A DNA stretch of 64,000 nucleotides, from the NCBI RefSeq assembly GCF_009931695.1, contig NZ_CP048000.1:3675501-3739500 (forward strand), read 5' to 3'. Below are positions 34,748 to 44,019 of this stretch, piece after piece (positions within the stretch are counted from its first letter, which is position 1; the number at the start of each line of letters is the position of its first letter). The notes beneath the pieces are model-generated. The model ran no database searches. It saw nothing but the letters and a program-made list of their open reading frames with translations, and was not told the DNA's origin. Made by a program: the position numbers and the translations under genes. Origin of the DNA: Anaerocolumna sedimenticola. GTDB lineage: Bacteria > Bacillota > Clostridia > Lachnospirales > Lachnospiraceae.

Positions 34748-35487
34748 GCATATAATAGTGAAAGATGAGAAGCTATTACTATTTATTTTCTGCCAAATTA
34801 CATTTGAAGTATTGCATATATTAAATTCCTCAGGTAATTTATATCCTTTTTCTCGTTCGTTCCTTTCTGCTCAATTGCACATAGTGTAAATTTCTCCAAT
34901 AAATAAATTCTATCCACTTATAATATTTAGCATTACTGAACCCGAATTGGGGAAATTACAAAATTTCTGTGAGAAACTTATCAAAAATCTTTTTATGATC
35001 TCTAAAGATAATCCCATCTGTTTTTTAAAGCCGGTATTCCGCTTCCGGTGTTTACGAGTAAATTTTTCTTTTAACTAAATGTTCCTTTATATAGGGATAC
35101 TTGTTTATTATAAGTAATTCCCCTATATGTAAGTGCTTACACAATATAAGTTGTTTTATACCCTCCGCTTATATTGTGATTTAGTTAACAGGAATAATGT
35201 TATAGTTAAAGTTTTTGTATTACATAATGCAAACGTTTGAAATAAAAACTTGATAAAATATACAATATGCACAAAATAAGTTACTTAAAATGTAAATTAA
35301 GGTGAATTGACAGTGTTTTCCAGTAATGATATACTGAGATTGTAAAGATTAATACTACATAATTGCTAAATAATATGGGGAAAAACCAACACAAAGTGAC
35401 AATATACATAAACTACAATCTTTCTCTATATTGTCGGTTGCAAACGGCGGAGCAAAGTAACTATTAAAAAGAAAGGGAGAAATGAAT
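34748..35487. promoter_or_regulatory. 740-bp control region of the ABC/hydrolase operon
   Basis: No coding sequence was found. Contents: TGTAAGTGCTTACA operator (35127-35142), an 11-bp inverted repeat CACAATATAAG / CTTATATTGTG (35140-35178), a CAAACGTTTG palindrome (35230-35239) that resembles a CcpA or LacI-type site, and a consensus promoter TTGACA (35307-35312), 17 nt, TATACT (35330-35335). The leader of about 145 nt holds a GACAATATA / TATATTGTC hairpin (35398-35435). Nothing recognised in 34760-35080. Confidence 0.75.
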
Positions 35488-36909
35488 ATGAAAAGGCTTA
35501 CAAAAAAGACATTATCTGTCCTGTTGGTTCTTATATTGGTATTATCTCTTAATGCCTGTGGAGCCAAAAAGGGCCAAGAGACAACTACCGTGACAGATAG
35601 AACGTCTGAAACATCAGAAAAAACGGCAGTTAGCGAAGCAACTGCCACGCAGGAGAAAACAGTACAGAGTGAGAGTAATTCATCCGTACTGGAACCTGAC
35701 TTAAAGGATCCCATAGAATTAAGATTTTCCTGGTGGGGAGGAGATACCAGGCATGAAGCAACAATTAAGGCGTTAGATGCTTTCACCGCCAAATATCCTA
35801 ACATTACGGTGAAACCGGAATATGGCGCCTGGACAGGGTGGCAGGAAAATATAGCAACACAGCTGGCAGGAAAAACAGAAGCAGATTTACTTCAGATTAA
35901 TTGGAACTGGATATCCCAGTTTTCACCCAATGGAGATAAATTTTATGACTTAAATAAATTATCCAATATTATAACTATATCAAATTATCCCAAGGAACTG
36001 CTAGACCTGATGACAGCAAACGGTTCACTCCAGGGTATACCTCTTGGAACCACCGGAAGAGTATTTTATTGGAATGAAGCGACCTTTAAGAAAGCAGGAA
36101 TTCCGATTCCGGTATCTTTTGAAGATATTATTAAAGCAGGTGAAACTTTTAAAACTGTACTGGGTGATGATTATTATCCGATAGCCCTTGGTGAATATGA
36201 CCGGATCCTGTTGTTAATGTACTATCTGCATCAGACCTATGGAAAGCCATGGGTGGTTGATAAAAAAGTGAATTACACCGCAGATGAAGTGAAAGCAGGT
36301 CTGGATTGGATTAATATGCTGGAAGATAAACATGTTACCCCGACGCTAGCAACCATTGCCGGAGATGGGGCAGAATCCCTGGATAAGAACCCTAAGTGGA
36401 TGAATGGTAATTACGCCGGTATTTATGAGTGGGACAGCAGTGCCTCCAAATTCCAGAGTGCGTTATCAGAAGGTCAGAACTTTGTAATAGGTCAATTCCC
36501 TAAGGATTTAGGACCTAATAAGAGCGGATTCACCAAGATTTCCATGGGTTTTTCAGTCAGTGCCAATTCAAAACATCCGGCTGAAGCCGCATTATTGCTT
36601 GAATATTTAACATCCGATCCGGAAGGCGTTAAGATTATGGGAATGGAAAGAGGTACCGTTTCTAACAGTGCGGCGGAAGCCACATTAGTATCAGAAGGGT
36701 TATTAAGCGGTCTGACCTATGAAGCCAACAAACTTGTTATGGGATTTAAAGGTTATGATATTGATCCTAATTTTGAACACTCTGCTTTAAAAGACAGCAC
36801 CGGATATTATTATGAAATATTCCAGAACTTAAGTTATGATCAAACAGATACCGAGACGGCAGCACAGTATTTAATTGACTGTGTAAATGAAGTCAACGCA
36901 GCGAATTAA
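35488..36909 (+). CDS. sugar ABC transporter substrate-binding lipoprotein
   Basis: A 473-residue family 1 solute-binding protein. The N-terminus is a lipoprotein signal with a lysine-rich start, a hydrophobic stretch and lipobox LNAC, so it is anchored outside the membrane. A Thr/Ser/Glu-rich linker precedes the binding domain (IELRFSWWGGDTRHEATIKALDAF). ATG 35488 is preferred to ATG 35482 because GGGAG is 8 nt before it. In this operon it probably captures short galacturonides or rhamnogalacturonides. A terminator just behind it would give more binding protein than permease. Confidence 0.92.
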   Translation: MKRLTKKTLSVLLVLILVLSLNACGAKKGQETTTVTDRTSETSEKTAVSEATATQEKTVQSESNSSVLEPDLKDPIELRFSWWGGDTRHEATIKALDAFTAKYPNITVKPEYGAWTGWQENIATQLAGKTEADLLQINWNWISQFSPNGDKFYDLNKLSNIITISNYPKELLDLMTANGSLQGIPLGTTGRVFYWNEATFKKAGIPIPVSFEDIIKAGETFKTVLGDDYYPIALGEYDRILLLMYYLHQTYGKPWVVDKKVNYTADEVKAGLDWINMLEDKHVTPTLATIAGDGAESLDKNPKWMNGNYAGIYEWDSSASKFQSALSEGQNFVIGQFPKDLGPNKSGFTKISMGFSVSANSKHPAEAALLLEYLTSDPEGVKIMGMERGTVSNSAAEATLVSEGLLSGLTYEANKLVMGFKGYDIDPNFEHSALKDSTGYYYEIFQNLSYDQTDTETAAQYLIDCVNEVNAAN

Positions 36910-36955
36910 ATAAAAGCATATACAGTAAGGAAAAGGAATAGACATACCCACTAAG

Positions 36956-36987
36956 CCGTCAGGGTGTCAGCTGCTCTGACGGTTTTT
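36956..36987 (+). terminator. partial terminator inside the transporter operon
   Basis: CCGTCAG (36956-36962) pairs with CTGACGG (36976-36982), followed by five Ts. It lies between the binding-protein gene and the downstream genes, which have no clear promoter of their own. Confidence 0.82.
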
Positions 36988-37033
36988 AATTAAATAGTTA
37001 ATAATAAACAATAATAGACATTAATGGGGGGTA

Positions 37034-38149
37034 ATGGAAATGCATGGTGAGGATAGGAGATTTGAACAATACGTTACTTCTTATTTAGAAAATTACCAAA
37101 ATGCAAAAAGTAACTGGAATTATGAAGATGGGTGTGTTCTAATGGGCGTCTCTCTTTTGTATCAGGTTACAGGGGATGAGTATTATAAAAATTTCATAGT
37201 ACGATATATGAAACAGTTTATAAATGAGGATGGAAGTATTAATTATTATAATAAAGAACATTATAATATTGATAATATCAGTACCGGAAAAATACTCTTT
37301 TTTTTATATGAAGAAACAAAAGAAGAAAAATACAGGCTGGCGATAGAAACTTTAATGGATCAATTAAGAAGCCAGCCGAGAACGAAATCCGATAATTTCT
37401 GGCATAAAAAAATTTATCCGAATCAGGTTTGGCTGGATGGTTTATATATGGCTCAGCCATTTTATATGGAATATGAAACGAAATTTAACCAAAAGAAGAA
37501 TTATAATGATATTATCAGTCAATTTAAAAATGTCCGGAAGTTTTTATTTAATGAAGAAAAAAAATTATATTATCACGGATATGATGAAGCAAGAATTCAG
37601 TACTGGGCAAACAAAGATACCGGATTGTCCTCTAACTTCTGGTTAAGGGCTGTTGGATGGTATATTATGGCGTTAATCGATACCATGGAAAAGATTTCAA
37701 AAGAAATATTCGAACATTATAAAACTCTGGAAACGTTATTTAAGGAAAGTATCAAAGGTATATTATTATATCAGGATAAAGAAACCGGACTGTTTTATCA
37801 GATTATTGACAGGGCTGATATAGATAATAATTACCTTGAAACCTCCGGCTCTGCAATGATTGCCTATGGGTTATTAAAAGGATGCAGATTAGGTGTTTTG
37901 CAGAAAGAAAAATACCAGGCTGTAGGAGAGAAAATAGTAATGTCCCTTTTGAATAATAAATTAGTAGAAGAAGATGGAATTATTAAATTAAAGGATATTT
38001 GTTCGGTTGCGGGATTGGGACCGGATAATACCAGAGATGGGAGTGTTTTATATTATCTTTCCGAACCGGTAGTTTGCAATGATCAAAAGGGCGTCGGAGC
38101 ATTGATTATGGCTTACGCACAGTTGCTTATGCTCCGGTTGGATGATTAG
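37034..38149 (+). CDS. unsaturated rhamnogalacturonyl/glucuronyl hydrolase (GH105)
   Basis: A 371-residue (alpha/alpha)6-barrel enzyme of the GH105/YteR group, which removes the unsaturated uronic acid left by pectate or rhamnogalacturonan lyases. Landmarks are NQVWLDGLYMAQPF with the likely catalytic Asp, SNFWLRAVGWYIMALID, NYLETSGSAMIAYGLLKG and the end motif GVGALIMAY. There is no signal peptide, so it works in the cytoplasm on imported oligomers. A GGGGGG site precedes ATG 37034. It is unusual only in sitting between the binding protein and the permeases. Confidence 0.9.
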   Translation: MEMHGEDRRFEQYVTSYLENYQNAKSNWNYEDGCVLMGVSLLYQVTGDEYYKNFIVRYMKQFINEDGSINYYNKEHYNIDNISTGKILFFLYEETKEEKYRLAIETLMDQLRSQPRTKSDNFWHKKIYPNQVWLDGLYMAQPFYMEYETKFNQKKNYNDIISQFKNVRKFLFNEEKKLYYHGYDEARIQYWANKDTGLSSNFWLRAVGWYIMALIDTMEKISKEIFEHYKTLETLFKESIKGILLYQDKETGLFYQIIDRADIDNNYLETSGSAMIAYGLLKGCRLGVLQKEKYQAVGEKIVMSLLNNKLVEEDGIIKLKDICSVAGLGPDNTRDGSVLYYLSEPVVCNDQKGVGALIMAYAQLLMLRLDD

Positions 38150-38172
38150 GCCAAGAATGGAGGAATAAATTC

Positions 38173-39153
38173 ATGAGTAAGAATAAGTTAGATACAATCC
38201 GTCTGCGACGCAATTCTACTGAAACCAGCAGCGGGATATCAGAAGCTGTTCTTAGTAAAAGAGGGTTTGGTTATAAGATAAAAAGCAATATCGGATTTTT
38301 TTATATTCTACCCTGGCTGGTTGGTTTTTTAATATTTAAATTATATCCTTTTGCAGCTTCCCTTTATTATAGCTTTACGGATTATGATTTATTTAAGGAT
38401 GTTATCTCCTTTATCGATTTTGACAATTACAAAAATATCTTTCAAACAGCTAAAATAAGAAAGGCTTTTGGGGTAACTTTCCAATATGCATTTATGACAG
38501 TTCCTCTTAAATTAGCCTTTGCATTATTTATCGCTTACATATTAAACTTCAAGATTAAAGGTGTCAATTTGTTCCGGACCATGTATTATGTTCCTTCCAT
38601 ATTAGGTGGTTCCGTAGCAATTGCTGTATTATGGAAATTCCTGTTCCAGACGGATGGTTTAATCAATCAGATAATAAGTATTTTTCGGGTTACAGGGCCA
38701 AATTGGCTGGGAGACTCAAAGTATTCCCTGTTTGTTGTCAGTTTGTTAAGGGTATGGCAGTTTGGCTCTCCAATGGTTATCTTTTTAGCTGCCTTAAAGA
38801 GTGTACCTGCTGATCTTTATGAAGCCGCCTCCATCGACGGTGCCAGCAAGCTGAAACAATTTTTAAGAGTAACAGTTCCGCTTATAACCCCGGTAATTTT
38901 CTATAATCTGGTGACCCAGTTATGCCAGGCGTTCCAGGAATTTAACGGACCTTTCATTATAACAAACGGCGGGCCTCTCGGGTCAACCACATTAATATCT
39001 TTACTGGTTTATCAGAATGCCTTTAAAACATACCAGATGGGCTTTGCAAGTGCAATTTCATGGCTTTTGTTCCTCATAGTCATGACATTAACCATCATAT
39101 CTTTTATGAGCCAGAAGTATTGGGTATATTATTCGGATGAGGATGGGAGGTAA
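38173..39153 (+). CDS. sugar ABC transporter permease (MalF/LplB type)
   Basis: The 326-residue membrane protein has six predicted helices after a 40-residue polar N-terminus (GFFYILPWLVGFLIFKLYPF is the first). The cytoplasmic EAA loop that contacts the ATPase reads YEAASIDGASKLKQFLRVTVPLI. GGAGG precedes ATG 38173. It pairs with the next gene as a heterodimeric channel. No ATPase gene is present, as is usual for Firmicutes systems that share a common MsmX-like ATPase. Confidence 0.93.
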   Translation: MSKNKLDTIRLRRNSTETSSGISEAVLSKRGFGYKIKSNIGFFYILPWLVGFLIFKLYPFAASLYYSFTDYDLFKDVISFIDFDNYKNIFQTAKIRKAFGVTFQYAFMTVPLKLAFALFIAYILNFKIKGVNLFRTMYYVPSILGGSVAIAVLWKFLFQTDGLINQIISIFRVTGPNWLGDSKYSLFVVSLLRVWQFGSPMVIFLAALKSVPADLYEAASIDGASKLKQFLRVTVPLITPVIFYNLVTQLCQAFQEFNGPFIITNGGPLGSTTLISLLVYQNAFKTYQMGFASAISWLLFLIVMTLTIISFMSQKYWVYYSDEDGR

Positions 39154-39156
39154 AAA

Positions 39157-40014
39157 ATGACCAGAAAACAACGTTATATAATGAATACTTCCGTACGATA
39201 TCTTGTGCTGCTGGCAGTTGGTTTAGTTATGGTTTATCCCATGCTGTGGATGGTTGGGGCTTCTTTTAAAGCGGATAATAATGAAATCTTCTCATCCATT
39301 GGAATAATACCCAGAAAATTTTCATTACAGGCATATATTGACGGCTGGCATTCCACAGAATATACCTTTCTTACTTATTTATTTAATACATATAAAATCG
39401 TACTACCCAAAGTTCTTGGTACGGTTATATCCGCCACCATTACGGCTTACGGATTTGCCAGGTTTCAATTTAAAGGTAAAAAATTATTTTATGCAATTTT
39501 ATTATCAACCTTATTTTTGCCTCAGGTTGTATTAAACATTCCCCAATATCTCTTGTTTCGGGAGATGGGTTGGCTGACACCTGCTTTATCTTATTTTCCA
39601 TTGGTTATACCAGCCTTTTTTGCCAGTGATACTTATTTTGTATTTATGCTGGTACAATTTCTGCGCGGTATTCCCAGAGAACTTGAAGAAGCGGCTAAGA
39701 TTGACGGCTGTAATACGTTACAGACGTTATGGTATATTATTTGTCCTGTGTTAAAACCCTCCATTGTATCCGCGGCATTATTTCAGTTTATGTGGTCTTC
39801 CAATGACTTTATGGGACCCCTGATCTACGTTAAGACGGTTGCCAAATATCCTGCGTCCTTAGGCCTTAGGTTATCCATGGATGCAGAAGTGGGATTTGAA
39901 TGGAATAAGGTATTAGCCATGTCCATCGTAACCATTATTCCATCCCTAATAGTATTTTTCGCAGCCCAGAAACAATTTGTGGAAGGTGTCACGGCCGGAA
40001 GTGTGAAAGGATGA
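39157..40014 (+). CDS. sugar ABC transporter permease (MalG/YtcP type)
   Basis: A 285-residue partner permease with six predicted helices. The EAA loop reads LEEAAKIDGCNTLQTLWYIICPVLKPSI and the end FFAAQKQFVEGVTAGSVKG is typical of the MalG group. A GGGAGG site overlaps the end of the first permease gene, which stops 3 nt before it. Together with the binding protein it should import pectin-derived oligosaccharides, judged from the two hydrolases in the same operon. Confidence 0.93.
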   Translation: MTRKQRYIMNTSVRYLVLLAVGLVMVYPMLWMVGASFKADNNEIFSSIGIIPRKFSLQAYIDGWHSTEYTFLTYLFNTYKIVLPKVLGTVISATITAYGFARFQFKGKKLFYAILLSTLFLPQVVLNIPQYLLFREMGWLTPALSYFPLVIPAFFASDTYFVFMLVQFLRGIPRELEEAAKIDGCNTLQTLWYIICPVLKPSIVSAALFQFMWSSNDFMGPLIYVKTVAKYPASLGLRLSMDAEVGFEWNKVLAMSIVTIIPSLIVFFAAQKQFVEGVTAGSVKG

Positions 40015-40121
40015 TCCTGAAATATTAGTAAAAATAATTGCAAATTAGCTACAAGGTTGAATTACAACGAAAAACGGCAGTGGGAGTTTTGGGGAGTATT
40101 TATCGTGAGGGGAGGAGTATC

Positions 40122-41696
40122 ATGGAGTTTAAAATAATTTTTACTACAGCAAGACAGGTTGTAATTGAAATATTGGATGAAGGGATATATGAAATAGAGG
40201 AGTATGAAATTTATCTGAATGATGAGGTTATCAAAAACAGCCAAAAGGCAGTTGAATCTAATGATAACCTCCATCCGGATACTCCATACAGCATTTTTAT
40301 CAAAACTAAATTTGACATTTCTGAAAAAAAATATTTGACTACGAATAAGGAATTTGTAACTCTCAATGTAAAAGAATTTGGAGCAAAAGGGGATGGCATT
40401 CAAGATGCTACCGTATTTATACAAAGTGCAATTTGTGCCTGTCCGAGAGAAGGGCGGGTTTTAATTCCAAAAGGAATCTATAAGGTTACCAGCTTATTTT
40501 TAAAAAGCAATCTGGTTCTGGAATTGGCGAAAGATGCTGTTCTCTCTGCCATAACGGATAAGAATAAGTTCCCTGTGCTTCCGGGTTTAATTGAGAGCTA
40601 TGATGAAACGGAGGAATATAACCTGGGCACCTGGGAGGGTAATCCCCTGGATATGTTTTCTGCGGTTATCACCGGTATTGGGGTATCCAATATAACCATA
40701 TGCGGACAAGGAGTCCTGGACGGAAATGCTGATTTTATGAATTGGTGGAAAGACCCGAAAGTAAAGAATAAAGCTTACCGGCCAAGAATGATATTTCTGA
40801 ACCATTGTGATAAGGTAACAGTTCAGGGTATTACAATCAGGAATAGTCCAAGCTGGAATATTCATCCCTATTTTTCTAGAAACCTAAAATTCATTGATTT
40901 AGCTATTCTTAATCCTAAGGACTCCCCTAATACCGACGGAATTAATCCGGAATCCTGTACAAATGTTGAAATAACGGGAGTATATTTTTCTGTGGGTGAT
41001 GACTGCATTGCAATTAAATCCGGTAAAACCTATATGGGTTCCAAATATAAAACAGCTTCTGAGAATATCATAATCCGTCAATGTTTTATGAAAGACGGGC
41101 ATGGTTCCGTAACCATCGGCAGTGAGATGTCGGGTGGGGTACGGCAGGTAACAGTCAGGGATTGTATGTTTTTTTCTACTGACCGGGGATTTCGGCTTAA
41201 AACAAGAAGGGGAAGGGGTTGGGATGGTGTGATAGATGAAATTTTACTTGATCATATTATTATGGATCAGGTAAAAACACCAATTGTTATTAACTCTTTC
41301 TATTATTGTGATCCGGACGGACACAGCGAATATGTAAGTACCAAGAAAGCTCAGCCTGTGGATGAACGTACTCCGAGTATTCATAACATTGCCTTCCAGA
41401 ATATAACCTGTACAAATTGCCATGTAGCCGCAGCATTTATTTACGGACTTCCCGAGAAAAAAATAAATAAAATATTTATGAATCATATTCAAATCGATTT
41501 TACGGAAAATCCGGTTTCCGGTATTCCGGATATGATGGATGGAATAGAAAATTTAACAAATGGTGGTATTTTTGCGGAAAATATAGTAGAATTAGAGATG
41601 AAACAGGTTATAATAAAAGGATTTAAAGGAAAAGGAATGAAACTTAACAATATAAATCATTTGAATTTGGATAAAATAACGAATGATTTATTATAA
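40122..41696 (+). CDS. polygalacturonase-like glycoside hydrolase (GH28), cytoplasmic
   Basis: A 524-residue protein with a short N-terminal domain (about 1-80) and a right-handed beta-helix of family GH28. The catalytic motifs are intact: NTDGIN, DDCIAIKSG, GHGSVTIGSE and RLKTRRGRG. The start is ATG 40122 behind GGGGAGGAG; the frame extends up to TTG 40038 but without a site. No signal peptide is present, so it should act on imported oligogalacturonides, probably releasing galacturonate from an end. Exo- versus endo-action or rhamnogalacturonan preference cannot be decided. Confidence 0.92.
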   Translation: MEFKIIFTTARQVVIEILDEGIYEIEEYEIYLNDEVIKNSQKAVESNDNLHPDTPYSIFIKTKFDISEKKYLTTNKEFVTLNVKEFGAKGDGIQDATVFIQSAICACPREGRVLIPKGIYKVTSLFLKSNLVLELAKDAVLSAITDKNKFPVLPGLIESYDETEEYNLGTWEGNPLDMFSAVITGIGVSNITICGQGVLDGNADFMNWWKDPKVKNKAYRPRMIFLNHCDKVTVQGITIRNSPSWNIHPYFSRNLKFIDLAILNPKDSPNTDGINPESCTNVEITGVYFSVGDDCIAIKSGKTYMGSKYKTASENIIIRQCFMKDGHGSVTIGSEMSGGVRQVTVRDCMFFSTDRGFRLKTRRGRGWDGVIDEILLDHIIMDQVKTPIVINSFYYCDPDGHSEYVSTKKAQPVDERTPSIHNIAFQNITCTNCHVAAAFIYGLPEKKINKIFMNHIQIDFTENPVSGIPDMMDGIENLTNGGIFAENIVELEMKQVIIKGFKGKGMKLNNINHLNLDKITNDLL

Positions 41697-41775
41697 GTAA
41701 TTGTGATACTATATTAAAACTATATGATTGTTTCACGATTACTTAATATCATCTATTGGACGAGGAGGAACAGTT

Positions 41776-42624
41776 ATGAGGATTGGTATCCGTGCCCATG
41801 ATATGGAGAGGGCGCCTTTTGAAGAATTGGTTCAGAATATAAATAAAAAGGGTTTTTACAGTGCCCAGCTTGCCTTGCAGAAAGCAATTCATGAATTTAA
41901 TGTTAATATAGAAGCTATGACACCTGGTATGGCATTCTATATCAAAGAAGTATTTGCAAAATATAAGGTCGATATTGCCGTACTCGGTTGTTATTTAAAT
42001 CTTACTAATCCAATAGATCAAGAACGAAAACACATAATGGAGACATATAAAACCCATATACGCTTTGCCAGTCTTTTGGGCTGTGGTATGGTGGGAACGG
42101 AGACGGGATCACTGAACCCGGATTACTCTTTTAAAAAAGCAAATCATTCCGAAGCAGCTTTGGAGTTGTTTATTGAAACTATAAAGAGAATCGTGGACTA
42201 TGCGGAAAAAATGGGTGTTATAATTGGAGTTGAGCCTGTATTTAAGCATATTGTATCCGACTTAGAACGTACATACCGGGTATTAAATGCAGTGAATTCA
42301 CCGAATCTGCAGATTATATTCGACCCGGTGAATCTGTTAAATTATGATAATTATATGGAACAGGATGATATAATAAAAGGTGCTTTTCAATTATTCGGCA
42401 AAGATATTGCAGTGATTCATTCCAAGGATTTTCGGATTGAGAATAAAGAAATTGTGGAAATCACTACAGGAACCGGTTCCTTTCATCATGAATTATTATT
42501 AGGCTTGGTTAAGCAAAAGAAACCGTTTATGCACGTACTGTTAGAGGGTACCAAACCTGATGAGGCAATTACAGCCAGAAAGTACCTGGAAGAAATGTAT
42601 CAAAATATTTCCACAGAGGAATAA
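41776..42624 (+). CDS. xylose-isomerase-like TIM-barrel protein (sugar isomerase/epimerase)
   Basis: The 282-residue protein belongs to the AP-endonuclease-2/xylose-isomerase-like TIM-barrel group. Likely metal ligands are Glu in GVIIGVEPVFKH, Asp in LQIIFDPVNLL, His in AVIHSKDF and Glu in HVLLEGTKPDE. GAGGAGG precedes ATG 41776; the in-frame TTG 41728 is upstream of that site. It is in the GH105/GH28 operon, so a role in isomerising or epimerising a pectin-derived keto sugar is plausible. No exact family member with known activity came to mind. Confidence 0.8.
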   Translation: MRIGIRAHDMERAPFEELVQNINKKGFYSAQLALQKAIHEFNVNIEAMTPGMAFYIKEVFAKYKVDIAVLGCYLNLTNPIDQERKHIMETYKTHIRFASLLGCGMVGTETGSLNPDYSFKKANHSEAALELFIETIKRIVDYAEKMGVIIGVEPVFKHIVSDLERTYRVLNAVNSPNLQIIFDPVNLLNYDNYMEQDDIIKGAFQLFGKDIAVIHSKDFRIENKEIVEITTGTGSFHHELLLGLVKQKKPFMHVLLEGTKPDEAITARKYLEEMYQNISTEE

Positions 42625-42628
42625 TAAT

Positions 42629-43624
42629 ATGCCTGTAACAATTAAAGACATAGCAAAAGAAGTAGGAGTTTCCTATTCAACCGTATCACGGGCATTAAGC
42701 GGGGAACTCGGTGCAGGTTCCAAAACCAAAGAAAAAATACTGGAAGCAGCAGACAGACTGGGCTATACGCCAAATCAAAATGCTATTAATCTGAAGCTGG
42801 CGAAATCTTATACGATCGGACTTTATTTTTCAAATATCGGCAGCATGTCCTCGCCTTTTATTCTTCACGATATAGTAAAATCCGTATATAATACCATTGA
42901 TAATTCCTATAATGTGGTTGTAAAAGGTATCGACCGTCATAAACCGGGTACCTTGAGCAGCGCGAAATATGACGGATTATTAATATTAAGCCAAAAACCG
43001 GAGGATGATGAATTTATTGAAGAAGCTTTTGAAAAGAAAATCCCGTTGGTTGTATTTAACCGCGCCGTTTATCATAATGTAGCAAACCTTTTGACCGATG
43101 AGGCAAAGGGTGAGATGGAAGCCATGGAATATTTAATTCGGAATGGCCATAAAAAAATCGGAATCATTGAAGGAATTCCCACTTTGGCATCAACCAGGGC
43201 AAGGCATCGGGGATGGAGGCAGGCATTTCTTAATCATAATTTAGATATTAATTCGGTACCTATAGTGACTGGGGATTATCGTATCAAAAGCGGTTACCAT
43301 GCAGGAAAAGAATTATTAAAACATGATCTGACTGCTATTTTATCTTTTAATGATGAGATGGCATTTGGTGCTGCGAAAGCCATGGAAGAAGCCGGACTTA
43401 AAATACCTGAAGATATATCGATTGTAGGTTTTGATAATATAGTCTGGTTATGCAATACGGTTTTTCCTTTAACGACTGTGGAGCGTAATATGGGTATGAT
43501 TGCTGCTAAAGCGACGGAATTGCTGTTTGAATTGATCGAAGATAGAAGTAAAAGTATAGGCAAGGTTTATTTGGATACGAAACTGATTATAAGGAATACT
43601 GTAAAAAATATATTGGATATGTGA
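42629..43624 (+). CDS. second LacI-family regulator of the pectin locus
   Basis: A 331-residue LacI-type repressor with the helix-turn-helix TIKDIAKEVGVSYSTVSRALSG and hinge AADRLGYTPNQNAINL. The start is ATG 42629, 4 nt after the TIM-barrel gene, with AGAGGA before it; an in-frame start inside the previous gene (42560) gives a non-family extension. It is the last gene of the operon and may respond to a different pectin product than the regulator next to uxaC. Its operator could be the 26-bp palindrome at 43771-43796 or the CAAACGTTTG site at 35230. Confidence 0.88.
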   Translation: MPVTIKDIAKEVGVSYSTVSRALSGELGAGSKTKEKILEAADRLGYTPNQNAINLKLAKSYTIGLYFSNIGSMSSPFILHDIVKSVYNTIDNSYNVVVKGIDRHKPGTLSSAKYDGLLILSQKPEDDEFIEEAFEKKIPLVVFNRAVYHNVANLLTDEAKGEMEAMEYLIRNGHKKIGIIEGIPTLASTRARHRGWRQAFLNHNLDINSVPIVTGDYRIKSGYHAGKELLKHDLTAILSFNDEMAFGAAKAMEEAGLKIPEDISIVGFDNIVWLCNTVFPLTTVERNMGMIAAKATELLFELIEDRSKSIGKVYLDTKLIIRNTVKNILDM

Positions 43625-43690
43625 TTATATAAAACTAATAGAATTTGCAGTAAAAGTAAGAGAATATAATAGAATTAACCATAAATAAAT

Positions 43691-43720
43691 TAAGGGAAGC
43701 AAGTAACTTCCCTTAATTTA
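43691..43720 (+). terminator. terminator of the pectin operon
   Basis: TAAGGGAAG (43691-43699) pairs with CTTCCCTTA (43707-43715), followed by a T-rich run. Confidence 0.75.
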
Positions 43721-43738
43721 TTTTGTTCACTTCCCTTA

Positions 43739-43877
43739 AGTAAAAATATGTAAGCTTTTACTATAAGAGTATATTTGATTTATATAAATCAAATATTTGC
43801 ATATATATACATTTTGAGTGAATTATTTTATAAAAAATCAAAAAAATCTTGATTATTTCTTCCATAAATATTATCAT
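43739..43877 (+). promoter_or_regulatory. control region upstream of the aconitase-like gene
   Basis: AGTAAAA / TTTTACT (43739-43762) encloses a half-conserved TGTAAG site. A perfect 26-bp palindrome with arms ATATTTGATTT follows (43771-43796). A promoter TTGATT (43849-43854), 17 nt, TATCAT (43872-43877) is plausible. Another inverted repeat AATTTTAATT / AATTAAAATT lies near 43893-43933. No gene lies in 43625-44019. Confidence 0.55.
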
Positions 43878-44019
43878 TATGGATGACATGTTAATTTTAA
43901 TTTGATACAGGTTAGAATTTTCTAATTAAAATTGTTACTGAATCCCGGTAACTTTTAATAAAGAGCAGTGTGAAACTTTATACCATAGGAGCAAAAAGCC
44001 ACAGAAGGAGATAAGAAAT

